Positions 17,619-24,937 of a stretch of DNA of 43,199 nucleotides are shown here, piece by piece. The position numbers and the translations under genes are program-made. The DNA is from Candidatus Thermochlorobacteriaceae bacterium (GTDB taxonomy: Bacteria > Bacteroidota > Chlorobiia > Chlorobiales > Thermochlorobacteraceae): contig JAJUFC010000019.1 in the NCBI GenBank assembly GCA_029263855.1, positions 1 to 43,199 on the forward strand, given 5' to 3'. The notes beneath the pieces were generated by a model. The model made no database searches. It was not told the origin of the DNA and worked only from the letters and a program-made list of their open reading frames with translations. Positions within the stretch are counted from its first letter, which is position 1; every line of letters starts with the position of its first letter.

Positions 17619-19121
17619 ATGACCGATTCCGACTATCTTGATTCTTCTTCGCTCTGCTCTCCGAAACAAATTCTGAACGCCGTTCTTCAACTTCGCCGCG
17701 ACATCGCATCCGAAGCCGACGCGATGTTCGCCGATTGGCGCAAGCGCATCACGAGAGCGGATTTCGAATGCAGCGCGAAAAACTTTGCCTGCTACTTAGC
17801 CTTGCGCCGTCGCGATTTGCGGGATTTGCAATCGGCGTTGTTGCCGCTGGGTTTGTCGTCGTTGGGGCGAAGCGAAGCGCGCGTGTTGGCGAACCTCGAT
17901 GCCGTCATCGCCTCGCTTCAAGCCATCTGCAACGTCAAGAAGCGACAGCCTCATCCGACGAGCGAAGCGTTTTTCAAGGGCGAAAACTTGCTCAAACAAA
18001 ATGCCGACCTTGTTTTAGGCAAAGCCCCCGACCGACGCTCCGTCCGAATGATGATTACCCTTCCGCCGCGCGCGATTGACGATTACGCTTTCGTCTCGAC
18101 GCTCTTGGAGCGCGGAATGAACTGCGCTCGAATCAACTGCGCCCACGAATCGCCCGACGAATGGGAAAAGATGATTCATCATATCCGCCGCGCTGAAAAA
18201 TCAACGGGACTTTCATGCAAAATTTTTATGGATTTGGCGGGTCCGAAAGTGCGCACGTCAACCGTTCAAAAGCCGCGCCTGAAGTCTAAAAAAGGCGATT
18301 TGATTTTCCTTTACGCGCATCGTCCGTCCAATAAGTTCAAGCGCTTTCAACAAGTCAAGTGCGCGTTGCCCGACATTCTGCCGCAAGTCTCGCAAGGCGA
18401 CGAAGTTTGGATTGACGACGGGCATATCGGAACGGTCGTCGAGCAACGCACAAGTTCGGGCGCGTTGCTGCGCGTAACGACCGTTGAAGACAAAGGCAAA
18501 ATCATCAAGCCCGACAAAGGCTTGAACTTCCCGACGACGTCGCTCGTCATCAATCCCCTGACCGAAAAAGATTTGCGCGACTTGGATTTCATTTGCGAAT
18601 ATGCCGATGGCGTCAATTACTCCTTCGTTCAAGATGGAAGCGACGTGAAACGCCTGCAAAGCGAACTTGCAAAGCGCACTACGCGCCGCAAAGCCGCAAT
18701 GGCATTGATTGCCAAAATTGAAACGCGCCGTGCTGTCGAGCATTTTCCTGAAATTGTGATTCAAGGCGCGGGCAAAAATCCGCTTGGCGTGATGATTGCG
18801 CGCGGCGATTTAGCCGTAGAAATCGGCTATCAACGCATCGCAGAAATTCAAGAAGAACTTTTGTGGCTTTCGGAAGCGGCGCATGTGCCGGTCATTTGGG
18901 CAACGCAAGTCTTGGAAAGTTTGGTCAAAAAAGGAATTCCCTCTCGCGCCGAAATTACCGACGCGGCAATGGCGGAACGCGCCGAGTGCGTGATGCTCAA
19001 CAAAGGTGAGTTTATTCTTTCCGCAATGGAAATTCTCGACAATGTTTTGATGCGCATGGAACAGCACCAACGCAAAAAAACGCCGCAACTACGCGCCCTT
19101 TACTCTTGGCAGTCGATTTAA
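17619..19121 (+). CDS. Divergent pyruvate kinase-like protein with N-terminal extension
   Basis: A 500-residue protein. Residues ~1-145 form a helical extension of unknown type. From ~150 the pyruvate kinase fold is recognisable: GMNCARINCAHESPDEW, MDLAGPKVRTS, a B-domain strand WIDDGHIGTVV, the Lys motif LIAKIETRRAV, MIARGDLAVEIG, and VIWATQVLESLV then IPSRAEITDAA. The usual MLSGETA is replaced by MLNKGEF, and the C-terminal allosteric domain is missing, as the protein ends ~40 residues later. It may convert phosphoenolpyruvate and ADP to pyruvate and ATP, or it may have shifted substrate. ATG 17619 was chosen over the upstream TTG at 17595. It is divergent from dnaG. Confidence 0.8.
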   Translation: MTDSDYLDSSSLCSPKQILNAVLQLRRDIASEADAMFADWRKRITRADFECSAKNFACYLALRRRDLRDLQSALLPLGLSSLGRSEARVLANLDAVIASLQAICNVKKRQPHPTSEAFFKGENLLKQNADLVLGKAPDRRSVRMMITLPPRAIDDYAFVSTLLERGMNCARINCAHESPDEWEKMIHHIRRAEKSTGLSCKIFMDLAGPKVRTSTVQKPRLKSKKGDLIFLYAHRPSNKFKRFQQVKCALPDILPQVSQGDEVWIDDGHIGTVVEQRTSSGALLRVTTVEDKGKIIKPDKGLNFPTTSLVINPLTEKDLRDLDFICEYADGVNYSFVQDGSDVKRLQSELAKRTTRRKAAMALIAKIETRRAVEHFPEIVIQGAGKNPLGVMIARGDLAVEIGYQRIAEIQEELLWLSEAAHVPVIWATQVLESLVKKGIPSRAEITDAAMAERAECVMLNKGEFILSAMEILDNVLMRMEQHQRKKTPQLRALYSWQSI

Positions 19122-19240
19122 GATTTTGCCGAAGCAACTTGTCGCAAGAAAAAACTTTCAGGTGCATTTTTGTATTTCTCGCTACTGCTCTAACTTCCCG
19201 ACTTATGACGAGTTAAGACAAAACTTAAATTCACAAGTTC

Positions 19241-20188
19241 ATGGGTTGCGTAGGCTGTTCTTGTAGCAGTGGCGGCTGTAAAACAGGCATTTCGCTCGAG
19301 GCCTTTTTAGCCCAAGCCTTCGGCGACGAAGTCTCCGTTGACGATTCTTTTTTTGATTATCCAATCCTCGAAGTTGAATTCGCCACTCATCGAAGCGAAT
19401 TTTTTCGCAATGCGCCTAGTCTCAACCTTCACAAAGGCGAACAGGTCATCGTTCAAACCGACGGCGGCGGCTACGACATTGGCATCGTTAAATCAATGGG
19501 TAAAACGGCAAAGTTCAAACTCGAGCAAAAGCACCTTTCGCCCGAATCGCCTGATATTATGCCCGTCCTGCGTCGCCCTACGGCTGAAGACCTCATCCGT
19601 CACCAAAAACATCAAGAGCAACTGCTCGAAGTCAAACGCTTTACGCTCTCCAAAATCGAGGAACTCGGTTTAGATATGAAATACGTCGATGCGGAAATTC
19701 GCCTCGATGAACAGCGCACAACGATTTATTTCACTGCCGACCAGCGCGTCGATTTTCGCGAACTTGTTCGCGTGCTTGCCGCTCAATTCAAAACCCGAAT
19801 CCAACTCACTCAAATTTCCGCCCGCGAAGAAGCCAAGCGCGTAGGCGGCATCGGCTCTTGCGGCAGAGCGCTCTGTTGCTCGACGTGGCTCCCTGATTTC
19901 GAGCACGTCACCGCCGATGCCGCCAAATATCAAAATCTCCCGCTCAACGCCACGCGCCTGAACGGACAGTGCGGACGCTTGAAATGTTGCCTCAACTACG
20001 AACTCGACTCCTATCTTCTTCAACTGCAAAAATTCCCGACGATTGACAGCCGCGTCAAAACCGATAAAGGATTCGCCCGCGTCGAGAAAATCGACATCTT
20101 CAAAGAAGAAGTCTGGCTCCACCACGACGACGACACTTGGCTCTCGCTTTCGTTGGAACGCTTTAACGCGCTATTCGTTAAGCGATGA
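19241..20188 (+). CDS. ricT: PSP1-domain protein RicT (YaaT family)
   Basis: A 315-residue protein. The N-terminus is cysteine-rich (MGCVGCSCSSGGCKTG: Cys3, 6, 8, 13). The PSP1 core follows (~45-260) with GGYDIGIVK, FTADQRVDFRELVRVLA, GGIGSCGRALCCSTWL and LNGQCGRLKCCLNYE. In Bacillus subtilis RicT binds iron-sulfur clusters with RicA and RicF and affects mRNA processing and development. In this phylum its function is untested. The N-terminal cysteine cluster is an addition that could bind a metal or cluster. It lies 18 bp upstream of the SRPBCC gene on the same strand. Confidence 0.85.
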   Translation: MGCVGCSCSSGGCKTGISLEAFLAQAFGDEVSVDDSFFDYPILEVEFATHRSEFFRNAPSLNLHKGEQVIVQTDGGGYDIGIVKSMGKTAKFKLEQKHLSPESPDIMPVLRRPTAEDLIRHQKHQEQLLEVKRFTLSKIEELGLDMKYVDAEIRLDEQRTTIYFTADQRVDFRELVRVLAAQFKTRIQLTQISAREEAKRVGGIGSCGRALCCSTWLPDFEHVTADAAKYQNLPLNATRLNGQCGRLKCCLNYELDSYLLQLQKFPTIDSRVKTDKGFARVEKIDIFKEEVWLHHDDDTWLSLSLERFNALFVKR

Positions 20189-20206
20189 AATAAATCCATT
20201 ACCGCG

Positions 20207-20689
20207 ATGCACAAGTTTGAGCGTTCCGTTTTGATTGATGCGCCGATTGAATCGGTCTTTCATTTTCACGACAATCCCGAAAACCTTCTCAAAATTTCTC
20301 CGCCCGATGTCAAAGTCAAGTTGATTTCCGCAACGCCTGCGGGCAAAGGTCAGCGCGTCGCGCTTGATGTTACGCAGTTCGGATTTTTCACATCGAGATG
20401 GGAAGCGGAAATCACCGTTTATGAGCCGCCGTTCAAAATGGTCGATGTGCTTCACAAAAGTCCGTTTCACAGTTGGAAGCAAACGCGCTTGTTCGAGAAA
20501 ATCTCCGACACGCAAACGCGCCTCACCGACCAAGTCGAGTATGAACTTCCCGTCGATGCATTGAGCGGCTTTTTTGCGGGGTGGTATGTCGAGCGCGAGA
20601 TTGAAAAAATGTTCGCTTTCCGTCAGAAAAAAACGAAAGAACTTTTAGAAGCGCGAACCAATCAACTTGCGGAGAGCGTTGCGCTCTAA
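20207..20689 (+). CDS. SRPBCC (START-like/polyketide cyclase) family protein
   Basis: A 160-residue protein with the helix-grip layout of ligand-binding SRPBCC proteins: EVERS-like opening (FERSVLIDAPIESVFHFHDN), a central beta-sheet (WEAEITVYEPPFKMVDV, TQTRLTDQVEYELP), and a long C-terminal helix (GWYVEREIEKMFAFRQKKT). Such proteins bind hydrophobic small molecules or act as cyclases or dehydrases. Nothing here identifies the ligand. The length is normal. It is the middle gene of the close-set ricT - SRPBCC - dprA group, 25 bp before dprA. Confidence 0.8.
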   Translation: MHKFERSVLIDAPIESVFHFHDNPENLLKISPPDVKVKLISATPAGKGQRVALDVTQFGFFTSRWEAEITVYEPPFKMVDVLHKSPFHSWKQTRLFEKISDTQTRLTDQVEYELPVDALSGFFAGWYVEREIEKMFAFRQKKTKELLEARTNQLAESVAL

Positions 20690-20714
20690 CGCATCACGCT
20701 TAACGCATTGCGCT

Positions 20715-21836
20715 ATGAACCTCCAATTGCAAAAAAACTTATTGCTTCTCTCGCGCATTCCTGGCGTGGGCGTTACGCGCCTTCGCGCTTTGCTTGCCCG
20801 ATTTCAAAGCGTCGACAACGTCTTGAACGCGCCGATTGCCGAACTCTCGCGCACGCCCAATATCGGCGCGGCAACCGCCGAAAACATTTCCAAATTCCTT
20901 CACAGCCCTGAACGATTGAAAGTAGAAGCCGATATTGACGCGCAATTTGAGCGACTTTCCAAATTCAACGCCTCGCTCATCACGATTTTGGACGATGATT
21001 ATCCCGCGCGCCTCAAAGAGATTTACGACGCGCCCGTTTATCTCTTCTTGCGCGGAAACTTAACACCACAAGACCTGCGAAGCCTTGCCCTCGTCGGCAC
21101 GCGCCACCCGACCGATTACGGAAAAAACGTCGCAAAAAGATTCGCGACCGCGTTTGCGCGAAACGGCTTCGCCGTCGTGAGCGGATTGGCGTTTGGCATC
21201 GATGCCATCGCCCATTCTGCCGCTCTGGACGCGGGGGGACGAACAATCGCCGTGCTCGGCAACGGCGTTGATATGATTTACACCGACCCTAAAGGCAAAC
21301 TCTATCCGCGCATCATCGAAAATGGGGCTATCCTTTCGGAAGAGTGGCTCGGCGCGGCGCCCATCGCCGAAAATTTCCCGAAACGCAATCGCATCATTTC
21401 AGGGCTTTCGCTTGGCGTGGTGATTGTTGAATCCGATCACAAAGGCGGCTCAATGATTACGGCGAAATACGCCATCGAGCAAAATCGCGACGTCTTTGCC
21501 GTGCCGGGAAGCATTTTCTCGCCCAAATCCAACGGCACGAACGCGCTCATTCGCGACAGCCAAGCCAAACTCGCGCTCTCGCCCGACGATGTGATGAACG
21601 ACTATCCGCAACATCGCGCCGAGCCTCAAACGCTTTCGGAGCAGTTCGCCGCGCTTCCCGACCTTACCGCCGACGAGCAAAAAATTTACGCGCTTCTTTC
21701 GCGCGAGCCGATTCACATCGATGCCCTCGCCGAACAAAGCGGGCTTGACATTTCCGATGTTCTGATTTTGCTCTTTGAACTCGAAATGAAAGGCGTGGCG
21801 CGCCAACTCGCCGGAAAGATGTTTCAACGCGCATAG
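20715..21836 (+). CDS. dprA: DNA-processing protein DprA
   Basis: A 374-residue protein that loads RecA on incoming single-stranded DNA during natural transformation. An N-terminal SAM-like helix-hairpin region (~1-75: LSRIPGVGVTRLRALLARF, TPNIGAATAENISKF) precedes the Rossmann core (~95-300: ALVGTRHPTDYG, VVSGLAFGIDAIAH, TIAVLGNGVDMIY, FPKRNRIISGLS, VIVESDHKGGSMITA, FAVPGSIFSPKSNGTNALI). A C-terminal winged-helix-like domain (~320-374) ends the protein. ATG 20715 was chosen because the longer frame would overlap the SRPBCC gene. The stop is only 18 bp from the first full CRISPR repeat, so read-through into the array is possible. Confidence 0.95.
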   Translation: MNLQLQKNLLLLSRIPGVGVTRLRALLARFQSVDNVLNAPIAELSRTPNIGAATAENISKFLHSPERLKVEADIDAQFERLSKFNASLITILDDDYPARLKEIYDAPVYLFLRGNLTPQDLRSLALVGTRHPTDYGKNVAKRFATAFARNGFAVVSGLAFGIDAIAHSAALDAGGRTIAVLGNGVDMIYTDPKGKLYPRIIENGAILSEEWLGAAPIAENFPKRNRIISGLSLGVVIVESDHKGGSMITAKYAIEQNRDVFAVPGSIFSPKSNGTNALIRDSQAKLALSPDDVMNDYPQHRAEPQTLSEQFAALPDLTADEQKIYALLSREPIHIDALAEQSGLDISDVLILLFELEMKGVARQLAGKMFQRA

Positions 21837-21840
21837 GTTG

Positions 21841-21854
21841 ATTGCGGATTGACT
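21841..21854 (+). repeat. Degenerate half repeat abutting the CRISPR array
   Basis: ATTGCGGATTGACT matches the first 14 bases of the CRISPR repeat at 12 of 14 positions. It lies directly against the first full repeat, without a spacer between. It looks like a truncated, decayed repeat copy at the dprA end of the array. Confidence 0.65.
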
Positions 21855-23457
21855 GTTGTGGATTGACTTCAAATCTGAGTTTGTTACATTTTTGTTTCTT
21901 ACTACACCTTCAAAATTTTTGTTGTGGATTGACTTCAAATCTGAGTTTGTTACATTAAAAGATGAAGTGGAGACCAAGCAGTGAAGTTGTGGATTGACTT
22001 CAAATCTGAGTTTGTTACATTGTCTGTAAGTCATTGTTTCATAACGACTTAGTTGTGGATTGACTTCAAATCTGAGTTTGTTACATTGCGCGGGTTCGGG
22101 AAGCCTTTGCGCTCCAGTTGTGGATTGACTTCAAATCTGAGTTTGTTACATTGAATTTGTCGGTAAACTCTGAAAAAATAGTTGTGGATTGACTTCAAAT
22201 CTGAGTTTGTTACATTTTTCATTGAAAGTTTGAAAAATGAAGAGGGTTGTGGATTGACTTCAAATCTGAGTTTGTTACATTTGCAAAGCACTTTGAAGGG
22301 CGTTTAAGCAGGTTGTGGATTGACTTCAAATCTGAGTTTGTTACATTAAACACGCAAACCGCAATTTTGCGCCCTGGTTGTGGATTGACTTCAAATCTGA
22401 GTTTGTTACATTGCGGCGCGGCGTGGTGGTGCGGCTTTGAAGTTGTGGATTGACTTCAAATCTGAGTTTGTTACATTTTTCAATTCGCGCTAACATCGAG
22501 CGCGCAGTTGTGGATTGACTTCAAATCTGAGTTTGTTACATTCGTCATGATGCTCGTCTCGGCGTTTCTTGAGTTGTGGATTGACTTCAAATCTGAGTTT
22601 GTTACATTGCACTTGTTAGCTCAAAAGCAAGGAGGGTAGTTGTGGATTGACTTCAAATCTGAGTTTGTTACATTAACGGCTTCGGGCAACATTCCACATT
22701 GGTGTTGTGGATTGACTTCAAATCTGAGTTTGTTACATTTGGCACTCCTCGCTCTTCTTGTAAATCTCCGTTGTGGATTGACTTCAAATCTGAGTTTGTT
22801 ACATTTCGCTGGCGTAGTAGTTGGAGAAATACCTTGTTGTGGATTGACTTCAAATCTGAGTTTGTTACATTCATTGGTTAAATAGACCATAACTGTTTAG
22901 TTGTGGATTGACTTCAAATCTGAGTTTGTTACATTTGCCGCGCCGCTCGCCGCTGTGCCATTAGGTTGTGGATTGACTTCAAATCTGAGTTTGTTACATT
23001 TTTGTTGGCGCGTTACCCAAAGGACTAACGGTTGTGGATTGACTTCAAATCTGAGTTTGTTACATTTTCGATTCTTCAATTTGATTTTTCGATATGTTGT
23101 GGATTGACTTCAAATCTGAGTTTGTTACATTGGCGCGGGCGGACTTCGTCCGTGCGACTGCGTTGTGGATTGACTTCAAATCTGAGTTTGTTACATTTAC
23201 GTGAAAAGCAAAGCCCATCATTTTGTTGTGGATTGACTTCAAATCTGAGTTTGTTACATTTGACCTACCGATTTTGGGTTACGCCGACCCGTTGTGGATT
23301 GACTTCAAATCTGAGTTTGTTACATTTACACGACGTCGAACGGGGTGTCGACCTCGTTGTGGATTGACTTCAAATCTGAGTTTGTTACATTGCGACGATT
23401 CCGAGACGGCTTGCAGTTGAGGTTGTGGATTGACTTCAAATCTGAGTTTGTTACATT
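21855..23457 (+). CRISPR. Type II-C CRISPR array, 25 repeats and 24 spacers
   Basis: All 25 repeats are identical by eye and 36 bp long. They begin GTTGTGGATTGACTTC and end GAGTTTGTTACATT. Spacers are 27-30 bp (mostly 29 or 30), and 25 x 36 plus 703 spacer bases accounts exactly for 1603 bp. Transcription on the + strand is inferred because the tracrRNA antirepeat is complementary to the + strand repeat, and because the 5' GTTGTG is the part that pairs next to the tracrRNA body, as in other type II systems. The array is convergent with cas9-cas1-cas2, the usual II-C layout. Short open frames in this interval are repeat translations (CNKLRFEVNPQ, LWIDFKSEFVTF) and not genes. Spacer origins are unknown. 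Confidence 0.99.
21863..21890 (+). promoter_or_regulatory. Repeat-embedded crRNA promoter (first of 25 copies)
   Basis: Within each repeat, positions 9-14 are TTGACT (5/6 match to the sigma70 -35 box) and positions 31-36 are TACATT (4/6 match to -10), separated by 16 bp. The -10 is preceded by TG plus one base (TGTTACATT), an extended -10. The start site would fall about 6-8 bases into the spacer. Neisseria meningitidis II-C repeats carry a comparable extended -10 and drive each crRNA independently. Coordinates are for repeat 1; the same elements recur in all copies. Confidence 0.6.
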
Positions 23458-23975
23458 CAGCCGCGCCGAAGTGCGCTTGGGAAAACCAGATAGCCGAATC
23501 CGCCGATAAAAAAAGTGTAACGAAAAGCGACGAAGTCGCCTTGAAAACGCCAAAATTTTCGGGGCGACTGTCGTTTTTTTACGGCTTTTTTCCGCTTCTT
23601 TTCTGCCTTTCTCATCATTAAGAAAATTTCTAATTGATTGCTTTCCCTTGGCATTTTCTTTTCCTTCTTGCCATAAAGATTCACGATGTTGCCGAATTGC
23701 TTATCGGTGATGCGAATAATGCTGACTGAGCCTTCATCGGGGATATTTTTTCTGATGCGCTGCTCATGCACATTGGTGTTTTCAAGGCTCGCACAATGGC
23801 GCACATAAACGGAGTATTGATGCATAGAGAAGCCATCGGAGAGCAAGAATTTCCGAAAGGCGTTGTATGCTTTCTTTTGCGCCGGCGTCAGCGTGGGCAA
23901 GTCGAAGGTTACCATAATCCACATAGAACGGTATCCGCTAAAGTTTCGCTTAAAGTGTTCGCGTTCTCTGTTCAT
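23457..23975 (-). CDS. cas2: CRISPR-associated endonuclease Cas2 with unusual C-terminal tail
   Basis: A 172-codon frame whose start overlaps the cas1 stop by 4 bases (ATGA at 23972-23975). The Cas2 fold covers ~17-118: MVTFDLPTLTPAQKKAY, FRKFLLSDGFSMHQYSVYVR, then GSVSIIRITDKQFGNI and ESNQLEIF. With Cas1 it integrates spacers. Typical Cas2 proteins end near residue ~100-118. Here a basic stretch (MMRKAEKKRKKAVKKR) and ~35 further residues follow, and the TGA stop uses the last base of the terminal CRISPR repeat. The tail contains a GCGAC-TTC-GTCGC hairpin followed by TTTT on the coding strand, suggesting it may originally have been non-coding. The N-terminal ~16 residues could also be extra, the core starting at Met18 or Met21. 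Confidence 0.92.
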   Translation of the reverse strand: MNREREHFKRNFSGYRSMWIMVTFDLPTLTPAQKKAYNAFRKFLLSDGFSMHQYSVYVRHCASLENTNVHEQRIRKNIPDEGSVSIIRITDKQFGNIVNLYGKKEKKMPRESNQLEIFLMMRKAEKKRKKAVKKRQSPRKFWRFQGDFVAFRYTFFIGGFGYLVFPSALRRG

Positions 23976-24937
23976 TCTGATTCGTCGTTTGGTTCATCGG
24001 GTTTGGGTGCGATGAAGCGCGGATAAATCATCTCGCTGGCTTCGCCCTGAAAACAGCGCACAAGCGAGGCGGTTGTTTGCGAGAGCGCGACCAAGAGCGG
24101 GCTACGCTCTCCCAGCATCTCGACGGGCAAAGTCAAAATTTGCAAAAGTTCGCGTTTGTGCTCTTTTGTAAGTTCGAAGATCTCTTCGGTTTTATCGCGC
24201 GTTTGCCAGAGCCGATGAACGGTGAAGTCGACGAACGGTCGATACGGCTCCATGATGTCATCGGCAAGGCAAAAGGCGTTGTATCGATTTTGATGCTGAA
24301 TGCCAACCGTTGGGAGCAACCCTGAACTGACGAGGGCACGGGCGACGGCGGCGCGAAGCACGGCGTAGCCGTAGTTGAGCAAATTGTTGGGCGGCGCGCC
24401 GAAGCGGTCTCTTGAAAACGGCGAACTTGATGAGCCGTCATCTGTTGGCTCGCCTTCGAAGAGCGATTTCCAATAGAGTTTCGCGCCTTGCGCTTCGCGG
24501 TTGCCTTTGTCGCCGCTTTGCACTTGTTTGGCGAGCCGCCGCAGGGTTTCTGCCGTTTTGCCGAGATGCTCCAAGAGCAAGGCTTGGTTCAAAATTTTCG
24601 CCGCAACGGTCTGTCGCCAAAGTTGCTTTTTGAGCGGCAGTTTGGCAGAGAGTTGCGCAAGGAAGCGTTCGGTTTGAACCGAATTGGCATCGAGCGGCAA
24701 AAGCAAGCCCGACGGCAAATGATGCGCGTCGCAAACGACCACCGCCACATTGTAATGCGTGAGTTTTGAGAGCGCGGCGGTTGAAATCGTTACTTCATTG
24801 CTTTCGAGGAGCATCACGCCAATGTCTTCCATCGGAACGCGCGTTTCTTCTTCGGCGTCGCGCCGTTTTACGACGAGTTGCTCGTAGCGCGTGGAAAGAT
24901 GCGCGGGCGTGGTGAACAGCAAGGTTCGCTTAATCAT
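23972..24937 (-). CDS. cas1: CRISPR integrase Cas1, type II
   Basis: A 321-residue protein that integrates new spacers at the repeat array as a Cas1-Cas2 complex. The N-terminal beta domain (1-~80) includes DIGVMLLESNEVTIST. The helical catalytic domain contains the metal ligands Glu148 (REAQGAKLYW), His215 (GIQHQNRYNAF) and Asp226/227 (LADDIMEPYRP). The length is normal for type II Cas1. The start overlaps the cas9 stop by 4 bases (ATGA 24934-24937) and the stop overlaps cas2 by 4, so the three genes are tightly coupled. No cas4 or csn2 lies between or beside them, consistent with subtype II-C. Confidence 0.97.
   Translation of the reverse strand: MIKRTLLFTTPAHLSTRYEQLVVKRRDAEEETRVPMEDIGVMLLESNEVTISTAALSKLTHYNVAVVVCDAHHLPSGLLLPLDANSVQTERFLAQLSAKLPLKKQLWRQTVAAKILNQALLLEHLGKTAETLRRLAKQVQSGDKGNREAQGAKLYWKSLFEGEPTDDGSSSSPFSRDRFGAPPNNLLNYGYAVLRAAVARALVSSGLLPTVGIQHQNRYNAFCLADDIMEPYRPFVDFTVHRLWQTRDKTEEIFELTKEHKRELLQILTLPVEMLGERSPLLVALSQTTASLVRCFQGEASEMIYPRFIAPKPDEPNDESE

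Noticed and set aside
21841-23621. Many 60-194-codon frames on both strands across the CRISPR array
   Set aside because: They are translations of the 36-bp repeats (CNKLRFEVNPQ, NVTNSDLKSIHN, LWIDFKSEFVTF) and spacers.
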